IMG/VR virus record: IMGVR_UViG_3300008262_000414
Span: 1-39,429 of that record
DNA length: 39,429 nt
Direction: 5' to 3' (one strand)
Origin: a virus
The notes beneath the pieces were generated by a model. The model searched no databases. It had not been told where the DNA came from and worked only from the letters and a program-made list of their open reading frames with translations. Made by a program: the position numbers and the translations under genes. Below, in pieces: positions 17,575 through 24,412 of this stretch (positions are counted from its first letter, which is position 1; every line of letters begins with the position of its first letter).

Positions 17575-18121
17575 GAGTAACAGTGAACTTTCTCTAGAAG
17601 TATCTATAAGTAATGATCCTAAAGTAATGAGATTATTTGATACATCTCATTATTATACAGATAGCGTATTAGAAAATTATTTAGTAGAAGTACTTCCTGT
17701 AAATAAATCATCTTGGGTTACATTTCATGTAAATAAGAATTTTTCACTCGTATTAAATTCTTCTAATCTCCAATATAAAAAGGCTTCTTACTCAAACGAG
17801 CTTGTTGATTTACAAGATGGTATATATGAAATTAAACAGTCACATAAACCTAATATAAGTACAGTTTCTCATTTTCTTTATTTGAGAACAGTTCTTCTCT
17901 ATAATGATCTTAAATCTCAATTATGTGATCTAATCACAAATAAATGTGATTTATCTAGAGAAGACTTTAATATAAATAGAGATAAACTTAGAGAAATTGA
18001 AGAGTATATAAATGCTGCCAAGTGGATGGTTGAAGAATGTGGTGATAAAGTAAAAGGAAAAGAATTATATGACTATGCTAAAAAATTACTAGAAGAATAT
18101 AAAAGTGAGTGTGGATGTTAA
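17573..18121 (+). CDS. Conserved Bacteroidota-phage structural-region protein
   Basis: 182 aa if started at GTG 17573; the first in-frame ATG is at 17627. The sequence before that ATG (LSLEVSISNDPKVM) looks like protein and matches my memory of the family's N-terminus, so the GTG start is favoured. N-terminal half beta-rich, C-terminal half helical and charged, ending in Glu-Cys-Gly-Cys. From memory it is a recurrent gene in Bacteroidota phages near tail or fibre genes, with unknown role. It opens the cysteine-rich operon and is followed four bases later by a 55-aa gene. Confidence 0.75.
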   Translation: MSNSELSLEVSISNDPKVMRLFDTSHYYTDSVLENYLVEVLPVNKSSWVTFHVNKNFSLVLNSSNLQYKKASYSNELVDLQDGIYEIKQSHKPNISTVSHFLYLRTVLLYNDLKSQLCDLITNKCDLSREDFNINRDKLREIEEYINAAKWMVEECGDKVKGKELYDYAKKLLEEYKSECGC

Positions 18122-18125
18122 TGAT

Positions 18126-18293
18126 ATGAGATGCAGATTTGCTAATCTGAAATATGAGCAATTGCTTACAGAAAAGTATTTTATTGAAACTTGTTTTTCT
18201 AAGAAGCATAAGTCATATTCTCCAAAAGATAAGTTAAAGGATTTAGCATTAAAAATTAAATGTAATGAAGAAACTAAACAACTGTGTAGTTGA
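18126..18293 (+). CDS. Small Cys-containing protein
   Basis: 55 aa with ATG at 18126, four bases after the upstream stop. An in-frame GTG at 18105 would overlap the previous gene and is less likely. The protein is basic with four Cys spread along its length (near residues 3, 23, 46 and 54) and otherwise helical. The C-terminal Cys-Ser ends 29 bases into the next gene. No family recognised; the spacing suggests a small helical protein co-expressed with the neighbouring structural genes. Confidence 0.65.
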   Translation: MRCRFANLKYEQLLTEKYFIETCFSKKHKSYSPKDKLKDLALKIKCNEETKQLCS

Positions 18294-19536
18294 TAATTGT
18301 ATACCCACTCTTTCTTCCTGTGTAGAATGGAATGGAGGAGATTTACCATTTTTAGGTATATGTAATGGTGATTCTCTAAACAATATAGTTATTGAAATTA
18401 TAAACAAGATAAAAGAACTTGCTGGTGAAGATATTTCTGCTTTTGATATTGATGAACTTCTAGATATCTGTAATCAGAAAAGACCAGTAGAAGTAACACT
18501 TGTATCTATATTAAATCTTATAAAACAAAATCAAGTTTGTTTAAAGGATTTTATAGATGTACTTAATGAAAAATTAAATGAACTCCTTTCAGAAAAAGGA
18601 ATAGCAGTAAATCTCAAGTGCTATGCTGAATTTGATAATCTTGGGAACTCTTTATCTATAACAAGAGATCAATTAGATCAACTTGTAATTGATAAACTTT
18701 GTGAATATAAATCAAGAATAGAATTCCTTGAAGGAAAAGTAATAGATTTACAAGATCAAATAAATGCTATAAATATTGGTTCAGGAAGTGGATCAAGTTC
18801 TTTCTTAATATGTTTAAATACACAGGGAAAAACTATTGAACAAAATATAATAGATACAAGTGATAAAGTTTGTGATTTTATAGATGCAATAGGTCAACCT
18901 GCAGATGTTGTTAGTTCAATAGGAGTTGTTGATATTACAAAATGGACAGAAATAGATCCAGATCTTGTAACTAATATAAATCTTTTATTTCCTGGAGATT
19001 GGAGTTTAACTACAGATAATTTATCAGAAAGTTATAATAACTTATTACTTATAACAGCAAATCTTTTATCTAGACTTAAGTATATTGAAACTACATGTTG
19101 TAGAGCAGATTGTGAAGATATATTAATTGACTTTGATGTTAAGTATGATGATTGTGATATACTTCGTCTATACTTTGGATCAAAAAGTTTCTTACCAGAT
19201 GGATTCAAAGATTACAAACCTAATGGTACAAAATGGGATATTGTTGATGGACTTGGAAACAAAGCTGTTATATACATTAAATTATATGAAGATGTATTTA
19301 GTCAACCTGATGTATTAGTAGATGGTTATGAAATTGATTTCTCTACAACTCCAATTGATACAAGAAGTGGATTTGTAATGAGTTCTGATGTAGCACTTTT
19401 CAATGAAAAAACAGGACAGCTTTGTATTAAGTGTGTATCTATAGTTGCTCCTCCATGTCCTGCTAGCTGTTGTAAAGTTTGCTATAATTCTGATACACCA
19501 GATGGACAGTTAACTATAATCTATACTACAATATAA
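18265..19536 (+). CDS. Cys-rich appendage / fibre-like protein
   Basis: 423 aa. The N-terminus has paired Cys and a GICNGDSLNNIV segment (about 31-42), similar to the G-[IV]-x-x-GDxL motif of Bacteroidota phage fibre and head-fibre proteins. A coiled coil near 150-170 (RIEFLEGKVIDLQDQI) is followed by a Gly/Ser linker, then a beta-rich C-terminal half with clusters CC...C near 275-285 and CxxxCCxxC near 404-411. A trimeric stalk with a beta-structured head is the likely form, on capsid or tail. Cys content is far above the phage average; disulfide or metal bridging is possible. Confidence 0.65.
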   Translation: MKKLNNCVVDNCIPTLSSCVEWNGGDLPFLGICNGDSLNNIVIEIINKIKELAGEDISAFDIDELLDICNQKRPVEVTLVSILNLIKQNQVCLKDFIDVLNEKLNELLSEKGIAVNLKCYAEFDNLGNSLSITRDQLDQLVIDKLCEYKSRIEFLEGKVIDLQDQINAINIGSGSGSSSFLICLNTQGKTIEQNIIDTSDKVCDFIDAIGQPADVVSSIGVVDITKWTEIDPDLVTNINLLFPGDWSLTTDNLSESYNNLLLITANLLSRLKYIETTCCRADCEDILIDFDVKYDDCDILRLYFGSKSFLPDGFKDYKPNGTKWDIVDGLGNKAVIYIKLYEDVFSQPDVLVDGYEIDFSTTPIDTRSGFVMSSDVALFNEKTGQLCIKCVSIVAPPCPASCCKVCYNSDTPDGQLTIIYTTI

Positions 19537-19537
19537 A

Positions 19538-20191
19538 ATGTCACTGTCAGCAGAATGTTTAAAAGGACTAGTTTTAGAAACACTTTTTGTTCGAGATCAA
19601 AGTGATTTTGATAAATTGGGTCCAGGTTATGAAAAACCAGGGTGTTATAATCCTACATTTCCAGGCCATAATTGTAATAGAGCTCTTTTTGGAATATTTG
19701 CAAATAATGTTTTTTTAGATGTTGCTAAATTAAACAATAATGGAGCTGGACCAACACTTGGTTCTGTTTATCAGGGTGTACCAAGATGTCAAGATTTTGA
19801 AAACATACATCCAAATTGGAATCCTGGAACAAAATCTAGATACAATAAAAAAATAATATCTTTACAAGAAGCTGAAGCTATACTTAAAAATAGTACTCTT
19901 GATTGTGTTGTAAGATTTAGATTTCAAGCAGCCTTAAATCCAGGAGAAATGGAATGTGGGCCTGGTGATGGAACAGGAGGACCTCATAAAGAAGCAGCAT
20001 GGTTTAGGATAACAAATAAATCAGGACAAGTATTATTTAATAGTTGTTTTTCTACAGCTCAATCTACACAAGATATTAGTTTAGCTTGTGCATTATGTCT
20101 AGTAATAGAATTTGTAGATAGAATAACTCCTAGAGTTACAAGTCAAAGAAGTTGTTCAGCAATTCCAAACTTTGGGTTATATAATGTATAG
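19538..20191 (+). CDS. Cys-rich structural-region protein
   Basis: 217 aa, starting one base after the previous stop and ending with TAG. Rich in Cys, Gly, Asn and Pro, with little helix: a compact beta protein is likely. Several Cys lie near aromatic residues (GCYNPTFPGHNC at about 35-46). No catalytic pattern is seen and there is no signal peptide. It is co-transcribed with other Cys-rich proteins between the two fibre-like genes, so a virion appendage or baseplate-like role is inferred. The next ATG (20184) lies inside its end. Confidence 0.65.
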   Translation: MSLSAECLKGLVLETLFVRDQSDFDKLGPGYEKPGCYNPTFPGHNCNRALFGIFANNVFLDVAKLNNNGAGPTLGSVYQGVPRCQDFENIHPNWNPGTKSRYNKKIISLQEAEAILKNSTLDCVVRFRFQAALNPGEMECGPGDGTGGPHKEAAWFRITNKSGQVLFNSCFSTAQSTQDISLACALCLVIEFVDRITPRVTSQRSCSAIPNFGLYNV

Positions 20192-20513
20192 AAATAATAG
20201 ATGGGAATTTTGGGAAAAGTTTCCAATTGTTGGTGGAAGTAGAGAAGCTAGTGGAATGTTTTATGGTTATAACAGTGATCCAGGAAATATAACATATCCA
20301 ACTCAAGCAGGAACATGGGTTGTAGGAATTACTCCTTCCCCAATAGATCAGAAAAAAATTATCTCAGGGGTATGTGGTGGACCTTGTCCAATACCAGATG
20401 ATGATAAAGGGTGTGATTGTGAGGGATTAATTGTAAAACCAGATTTTAATCTTAATTCAAATAAAAAGAAATATTTACCTATACTAAATAAGATAAAAGA
20501 AGATAGGTGTTAA
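20184..20513 (+). CDS. Small Cys-rich protein
   Basis: 109 aa from ATG 20184, overlapping the upstream TAG by eight bases; an in-frame TTG at 20172 is a weaker alternative. The first half is aromatic and Gly-rich (Trp-Glu-Phe-Trp at 7-10). The centre holds C-x3-C and C-x-C groups (about 64-68 and 78-80), and the basic tail ends in Cys. It resembles the preceding gene in composition and the two may form one assembly. Function unknown. Confidence 0.65.
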   Translation: MYRNNRWEFWEKFPIVGGSREASGMFYGYNSDPGNITYPTQAGTWVVGITPSPIDQKKIISGVCGGPCPIPDDDKGCDCEGLIVKPDFNLNSNKKKYLPILNKIKEDRC

Positions 20514-20528
20514 TTTTAAACTTATATT

Positions 20529-21149
20529 ATGTCAGTAACAACAACAACTACTACTGCACCAAGTAGAATTGTAATAAAACCAGGAGAATGTGCTATATTA
20601 CCTTCAAATGCCATAATATTGTCTACATTTACATTTGACGATGCACCTGATGTGCAAAGTGATGATTGTCCAGAACTGGCACTAGATATTTTTTCTAAAT
20701 TAGAAATTGCACAAACTTATTGTGCAAGATTTGCAGATTCAAATAGAGAAACTTTTTTTCCTAATCCACCAACGCCAAATTATGATAGTGTTAAAATACA
20801 AGGAATAAGAGTAAATGATGTAGAATATCCTTTTTCAACTGTAATTGCTCCAGATGGAATAGATATTATGACTTTTTATAGTCTTTCAAATCCCCTTTTG
20901 GTTTGGCAAAATGCAATAGATAGTACTGCATTAAAAGGAGCAATAAAAATAACTAAACTTGAACCATCTCCACCTTCTAATTTTGATAACGAGAGAGGGT
21001 ATCAAATTAGAATGGAATTAAAAACATTTCCTGCTATACAAAAAGATTTTACATTTTATGGGGTTGGAAGCAGTGCCATTGGTTCACAAGAAGGGGGTGT
21101 AAAAATAGAATTTAGAGTTCTTAACTGCGATGATATTGCAGTAAATTAA
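20529..21149 (+). CDS. Structural-region protein with Thr-run N-terminus
   Basis: 206 aa beginning with Ser-Val then six consecutive Thr, Ala, Pro, Ser. The body is beta-rich with a few Cys and a Pro-rich loop near 77-82. The Thr run plus Ala-Pro echoes the C-terminal tail of the next protein (Thr runs with Val-Ala-Pro-Ser), suggesting a shared linker element in neighbouring virion proteins. No family recognised. It begins 15 bases after the previous stop. Confidence 0.65.
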   Translation: MSVTTTTTTAPSRIVIKPGECAILPSNAIILSTFTFDDAPDVQSDDCPELALDIFSKLEIAQTYCARFADSNRETFFPNPPTPNYDSVKIQGIRVNDVEYPFSTVIAPDGIDIMTFYSLSNPLLVWQNAIDSTALKGAIKITKLEPSPPSNFDNERGYQIRMELKTFPAIQKDFTFYGVGSSAIGSQEGGVKIEFRVLNCDDIAVN

Positions 21150-21178
21150 TAATTTATAAAATATAAAAATAAAAAAAT

Positions 21179-21910
21179 ATGTCATCTTGTGCAATAAACA
21201 TTACAGGTACAATTGGTTCAGTTACAATAAATTATAAACTGGATGGTGTAAGTAATACTATGACTGGAAAAGCTGGTCAAGTTTTATATATAAATAGTGA
21301 TGCCACTGAAGTTACTTATACAAACTTAAATCATTTAACTACAGATGCTTCTGCTGAATCAGACTGTATTAATTTAGAACCTTTACATTCTGGATATTAT
21401 GTATTCTCTTGGGAAACAAGTAATCTAGTTAATCTATATATTGACAAACTTGTAATAGGTGATGATGAGTATACATTTGCTAAACCTATATATTTTAATA
21501 CAAAAGATCCACATGAACTTTGTGATGCTATAGAAGAACTAGGATTAGCAAATGCAATTATATCAACTTCATATTACTCATTTAGAACAAAGAGAGGAAC
21601 AACTTTGAATAGATTTATTCTAAAAGTAGATGGTCCAAAAGATATATTCTTAAGAGTAAAAAATATTATCAGTCAAGGTATATTAACATACTTTTACATA
21701 AAAGGTGTTGATACTCTTGATCCTGTTCCAGATAGGTATACTGCTTGTTCTTCATATATCAAGTATCTAGAGAATATTATAATTTATACTACAACTACTA
21801 CTAGTACAACAAGTAGTACCACAAGTACAACTACAGTTGCCCCAAGTACTACAAGTACTACTACAGAAGAAATAGTAGAATCTACTACAACTACAACAAC
21901 TGAGATCTAA
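21179..21910 (+). CDS. Structural-region protein with Thr/Ser-rich tail
   Basis: 243 aa. Residues 1-200 form a mixed, beta-rich domain with few Cys. Residues about 202-243 consist almost only of Thr and Ser with a Val-Ala-Pro-Ser break and an acidic end. The tail is encoded by ACT/ACA/AGT codons that make a near-microsatellite in the DNA. Thr/Ser tails of this kind act as stiff extended linkers and as O-glycan acceptors in other systems; that role here is inference. It lies between the Thr-run gene and the fibre gene. Confidence 0.7.
   Translation: MSSCAINITGTIGSVTINYKLDGVSNTMTGKAGQVLYINSDATEVTYTNLNHLTTDASAESDCINLEPLHSGYYVFSWETSNLVNLYIDKLVIGDDEYTFAKPIYFNTKDPHELCDAIEELGLANAIISTSYYSFRTKRGTTLNRFILKVDGPKDIFLRVKNIISQGILTYFYIKGVDTLDPVPDRYTACSSYIKYLENIIIYTTTTTSTTSSTTSTTTVAPSTTSTTTEEIVESTTTTTTEI
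21786..21903 (+). repeat. ACT/ACA/AGT codon microsatellite
   Basis: A run of trinucleotides ACT, ACA and AGT, with the recurring 9-mer ACAAGTACT, encodes the Thr/Ser tail. Such repeats can expand or contract by whole codons without shifting the frame. Confidence 0.8.
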
Positions 21911-21933
21911 TAACTAAAATAAAATAAAAACAT

Positions 21934-23031
21934 ATGTCTTGTAATCATACTGATCCTTGTAAAGATCCTTGTAACACAGATCCTTGCTATGATAATTGTG
22001 GATGTTTAAATCCTACAACATTTGAATGTGTTACAAAACCAGGAAATCATCATGATATTAAGGTTAGTAATGATATGAATGGAAAGCAGGTTTTATCTGC
22101 TTTAAATAATAGAATTGCAGAACTTAATGATCTTTCTGGTAAAGTTGCTATAGATCACGATGATCTTTGTCCAAATAATCTTGTTGATAAAATTGAAGCT
22201 GGTGCTAATGTTTCTATTTCTCAAGTTGGAACAGGATGTGATAAAAAACTAGTTATAACAGCAGGTAGTGGTATTGGTCCTGCTGGTGCTGATGTAAATG
22301 TAAAAGTAACATCAAGTGATACAACTTCAGGATTTTTATATAATAAAATTAATGTAGGCGCATACCTACAAAAAGCAATACAAGGAGGTGGAGGAAATCA
22401 AAAATTAATTATTGATTTAGCTTCACTCTCTAATTTTATATCTACTGATGCTGGAAATGCTTTAGTTCTAGGTGCAGACTCTAAGTTAAAAACTTTATAT
22501 AGCATACCTGATGGATCTGAAACTAAAATACAAGGAGCAGGTGCTGTAACTGTAACAGGAATTGGAACTAATTCTGATCCTTATATTATTTATTCTAATG
22601 CATCAGTAACTCCAAAAAGAGCTAAGTTTGATGGAGTATGGAAAACTTTAACAATGACTCCTCCTGCAGGCGTATCAGTTATTTCAAATAAAGCATCTTA
22701 TAGATTTAGATTTGATGGTACAATTGAGTTTAAAGGAAGAATCCAGTTTGGTGTAACATATAGTAGTTTAGCTACAATTACTGCATCATCTTTATTTACG
22801 TTTCCTGTTGGACCAAATGAAGCTATATTAAATGCATCAGAAATTATAGATCCATCATTTATTAAATCAGTATCTACTTATTCTGCTCCATCATTTGATA
22901 TATATGACATATTTGTACAATCTGGAAAACTTGGAGTTAGATTTACATATACTGGAGCATTACCTTTAACTAGCCCAAGAGTATTTAATGTAGACTTTGA
23001 TTCTGCTGTTTATCATTTAAACATACCTTAA
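21934..23031 (+). CDS. Fibre protein, candidate receptor-binding protein
   Basis: 365 aa. Residues 1-35 hold seven Cys, including three Asp-Pro-Cys units made by a repeated GATCCTTG in the DNA (21952, 21964, 21979). Residues 40-75 contain the short helical N-[GD]...L..L..RI pattern common at fibre bases. Residues 121-139 have the VKVTSSDTTSGFLYNKI-type segment that recurs in Bacteroidota phage fibres. Gly-rich repeats follow, then a beta-structured C-terminal domain (about 228-365) that would be the distal knob. It is the last gene of the appendage operon, the usual place for the receptor-binding part. Confidence 0.72.
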   Translation: MSCNHTDPCKDPCNTDPCYDNCGCLNPTTFECVTKPGNHHDIKVSNDMNGKQVLSALNNRIAELNDLSGKVAIDHDDLCPNNLVDKIEAGANVSISQVGTGCDKKLVITAGSGIGPAGADVNVKVTSSDTTSGFLYNKINVGAYLQKAIQGGGGNQKLIIDLASLSNFISTDAGNALVLGADSKLKTLYSIPDGSETKIQGAGAVTVTGIGTNSDPYIIYSNASVTPKRAKFDGVWKTLTMTPPAGVSVISNKASYRFRFDGTIEFKGRIQFGVTYSSLATITASSLFTFPVGPNEAILNASEIIDPSFIKSVSTYSAPSFDIYDIFVQSGKLGVRFTYTGALPLTSPRVFNVDFDSAVYHLNIP

Positions 23032-23071
23032 TAAAAACACTGTAGTTGTTGGTTTCTGCAGAAGAGTTTAT

Positions 23072-23098
23072 ACCCCTATTTCTATAGGGGTTTTTTTT
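23072..23098 (+). terminator. Terminator after the fibre gene
   Basis: ACCCCTAT-TTCT-ATAGGGG followed by eight T: a 7-8 bp stem, 4-base loop and a U-run, 41 bases after the stop codon. Confidence 0.92.
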
Positions 23099-23118
23099 GG
23101 AAAAAAATTAATAAAAAA

Positions 23119-23150
23119 TTTGGAAAATATAAAAAAAATTCCTATATTAG
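23119..23150 (+). promoter_or_regulatory. Promoter TTTGGAAA-N16-TATATTAG
   Basis: TTTG at 23119-23122, 20 bases, TATATTAG at 23143-23150. The mini-protein ATG follows six bases after the box, so the message would be nearly leaderless. It is the first promoter of the accessory island. Confidence 0.7.
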
Positions 23151-23156
23151 TATTAG

Positions 23157-23240
23157 ATGATTATAAATAAAAACATATATGAACCATGTTGTGCCCAATG
23201 TCAAATTGAGGGTGGTTGCATTATATGTATAAAAAAATAA
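23157..23240 (+). CDS. 27-aa cysteine mini-protein 1
   Basis: A 27-residue frame with five Cys in the pattern C-C-x2-C-x5-C-x2-C, ending in Lys-Lys. The pattern suits a small metal-binding knuckle. Its N-terminus (Met-Ile-Ile-Asn-Lys-Asn-Ile-Tyr) resembles that of the second mini-protein at 23433, which supports both being real. A competing 17-residue frame from the ATG at 23178 has no such features. It has its own promoter and terminator, and a tRNA-Cys follows 62 bases downstream. Function unknown. Confidence 0.5.
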   Translation: MIINKNIYEPCCAQCQIEGGCIICIKK

Positions 23241-23267
23241 GATCGGCCAAACAATACATATAGAATC

Positions 23268-23296
23268 ACCCTTGATTTAAAATCAGGGGTTTTTTT
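23268..23296 (+). terminator. Terminator-like hairpin upstream of tRNA-Cys
   Basis: ACCCTTGAT and ATCAGGGGT pair with one G-U, followed by seven T. The tRNA gene begins seven bases after the T-run, so the tRNA either depends on read-through or the hairpin guides 5' processing. Confidence 0.8.
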
Positions 23297-23302
23297 ATTT
23301 AT

Positions 23303-23373
23303 GGAAGTATAGCCAAGTGGTAAGGCAAGGCTCTGCAAAAGCTTCATCATAGGTTCGAATCCTATTACTTCCT
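23303..23373 (+). tRNA. tRNA-Cys (anticodon GCA)
   Basis: Folds as a normal 71-base tRNA. The acceptor stem GGAAGTA/TACTTCC is a perfect 7 bp. The D arm is GCC/GGC with an AGTGGTAA-type loop. The anticodon stem AGGCT/AGCTT carries loop CTGCAAA with GCA at 23335-23337. The variable region is 4 bases, the T stem is ATAGG/CCTAT and the loop is TTCGAAT. The discriminator base is T, the identity base of cysteine tRNAs. CCA is not encoded. It sits among cysteine-rich genes and could raise Cys decoding capacity late in infection. Confidence 0.95.
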
Positions 23374-23383
23374 CAAAAAAAAT

Positions 23384-23420
23384 TTTGAAAAGTTTGAAAA
23401 ATTTAGTATATTAGTACTAA
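23384..23420 (+). promoter_or_regulatory. Promoter with overlapping palindrome TTAGTACTAA
   Basis: TTTG (23384-23387), 19 bases, TATATTAG (23407-23414). A perfect 10-base palindrome TTAGTACTAA (23411-23420) covers the end of the box and the expected start point, followed by a further AGTAC. This is where an operator would sit. It drives the 23433-24386 genes. Confidence 0.6.
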
Positions 23421-23432
23421 TAGTACTTTTAT

Positions 23433-23531
23433 ATGATAAAAAATAATATTTTATATGGATGTGGTTGTGGTAAGCCAAAACCACCTGTGCCAACAAAGCC
23501 AGCAACAGTAGTAAAAACAATAAAACAATAA
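23433..23531 (+). CDS. 32-aa mini-protein 2 with CGCG motif
   Basis: 32 residues: a short Ile/Asn/Tyr-rich start, Gly-Cys-Gly-Cys-Gly (9-13), then a Lys/Pro-rich stretch and a Thr/Val/Lys tail. The start lies 18 bases after a promoter box and the stop two bases before the next gene. The N-terminus aligns with mini-protein 1, so the two are probably related. C-x-C with Lys/Pro tails is seen in small metal- or membrane-associated peptides, but no family is known to me. Confidence 0.5.
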   Translation: MIKNNILYGCGCGKPKPPVPTKPATVVKTIKQ

Positions 23532-23533
23532 TT

Positions 23534-23779
23534 ATGGCAAGTTTAATTGATAAAGTAAAAGTTAAGGCTGGTCGCCTTATAAGAGTCTGGAATACAGAGA
23601 AGAAAAAGTTTTCTAATGCTAAACCCTGGTATATCTCTGTATGGGTAGAAGATGCTGATGGAAAGAATGAAAGATGTCTTCTTTTTACAGATCAAGAAAT
23701 ATTAAGGGCAGAAATTAGAGCTTCTAAGAATGCAGAAGATCTAACATCAAAAGGATTCTTTACAGATATAATTGATTAA
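23534..23779 (+). CDS. 81-aa protein of unknown function
   Basis: 81 aa, two bases after mini-protein 2. Compact, with a basic N-terminal half holding several Trp/Tyr (WYISVWVED around 32-40) and an acidic helical C-terminus. It has one Cys. The alternating hydrophobic pattern suggests a small beta-barrel or ferredoxin-like fold. No signal peptide. It is co-transcribed with the lipoprotein and protease downstream. Confidence 0.7.
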   Translation: MASLIDKVKVKAGRLIRVWNTEKKKFSNAKPWYISVWVEDADGKNERCLLFTDQEILRAEIRASKNAEDLTSKGFFTDIID

Positions 23780-23794
23780 TTAATAGTTACAAAT

Positions 23795-23947
23795 ATGAAA
23801 AAAGCAGTATTTTTATTTCTACTTATTAGTAGTTTGATTTCTTGTGGTTCAGGAGAAGGTTCTTCTGTAGAAACCAAAGTTGATTCAGTCCAAGTTGACA
23901 GTGTTAAGGTTGACAGTGTTAAGGTTGATAGCACAGTAAAGAAATAA
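23795..23947 (+). CDS. 50-aa lipoprotein with four VDS(V/T) repeats
   Basis: Translated from ATG 23795: a Lys-Lys start, a hydrophobic core (5-13), then lipobox Leu-Ile-Ser-Cys (14-17), a typical signal peptidase II site. The mature part is only 34 residues: a Gly/Ser/Glu linker followed by four pentapeptides [KQ]-V-D-S-[VT]. Each repeat contains Asp-Ser-Val or Asp-Ser-Thr, which fits the Bacteroides periplasmic O-glycosylation site D-(S/T)-(A/I/L/M/T/V). The protein should be attached to a membrane facing the periplasm or cell surface. Small phage lipoproteins often block superinfection. A CPBP protease gene follows seven bases later. Confidence 0.75.
   Translation: MKKAVFLFLLISSLISCGSGEGSSVETKVDSVQVDSVKVDSVKVDSTVKK
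23876..23935 (+). repeat. Four tandem 15-base repeats in the lipoprotein gene
   Basis: Four consecutive 15-base units built on AAGGTTGACAGTGTT. Units two and three differ at only two positions; the first and last are more diverged. Each encodes one KVDSV-type pentapeptide. Confidence 0.85.
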
Positions 23948-23954
23948 GTATCCA

Positions 23955-24386
23955 ATGATATCATTAAAAATAAAAAATATTATTATTGGATATTTTTTAT
24001 GTTTAATTTGGATAATCTTTATAAGTTATTTATATAACATTTTAGGACATTATGAAATTATAGAGGAGTCGGAGCAATCTGACTCCTTTTATTATTCAAT
24101 ATTCTTAGTATGTATATGGGCTCCTATTTGGGAAGAAGCATTGTATAGATATGGCCCACTCACAATAGCAAAAAATATTGATAATCAACATATTATACCT
24201 GTTGCAATAATAGCATCTTGTATATTTGGCTGGGGACATGGGGAGTCTCATGAAGGTGTATTAGTACAAGGAGTTCTAGGATTAATCTTTTCAATAGTCT
24301 ATATTAAAAATAATTTTTGTTATTTTTCTTCAGTTTTACTACATTCATTATATAATACAACTCTAGTCATTTTAGAAAATATTTAA
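23955..24386 (+). CDS. CPBP-family intramembrane metalloprotease
   Basis: 143 aa with about four hydrophobic segments. All three motifs of the CPBP (CAAX protease and bacteriocin-processing, Abi) family are present: EExxxR (E60-E61-A-L-Y-R65), FxxxH (F91-x3-H95) and HxxxN (H130-x3-N134), the Glu and His residues that bind the catalytic metal and activate water. It is shorter than most family members, near the minimal core. Members cleave within membranes and are tied to bacteriocin immunity and prenyl-protein processing. It follows the lipoprotein gene by seven bases, so that protein, or a host membrane protein, is a plausible substrate. Confidence 0.85.
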   Translation: MISLKIKNIIIGYFLCLIWIIFISYLYNILGHYEIIEESEQSDSFYYSIFLVCIWAPIWEEALYRYGPLTIAKNIDNQHIIPVAIIASCIFGWGHGESHEGVLVQGVLGLIFSIVYIKNNFCYFSSVLLHSLYNTTLVILENI

Positions 24387-24412
24387 AAAAGCCGAAAAAA
24401 AACCGAAAAAAA

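Noticed and set aside
1579-20191. Stop-codon recoding as in some crAss-like phages
   Set aside because: TAG ends genes at 2055 and 20191, TGA ends several others at tight overlaps, and no suppressor tRNA is seen in this window.
20523-20530. TATATTAT as a promoter before 20529
   Set aside because: It overlaps the start codon and has no TTTG-like element about 20 bases upstream; the gene lies inside an operon.
21786-21903. CRISPR-like or intergenic tandem array
   Set aside because: The repeat is in frame within a gene, has trinucleotide periodicity and no spacers.
23178-23231. 17-aa frame starting at the ATG at 23178
   Set aside because: It has a leader like other genes here but encodes no recognisable pattern, whereas the overlapping 27-aa frame has an ordered Cys motif and a paralogue-like neighbour. 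Not fully excluded.
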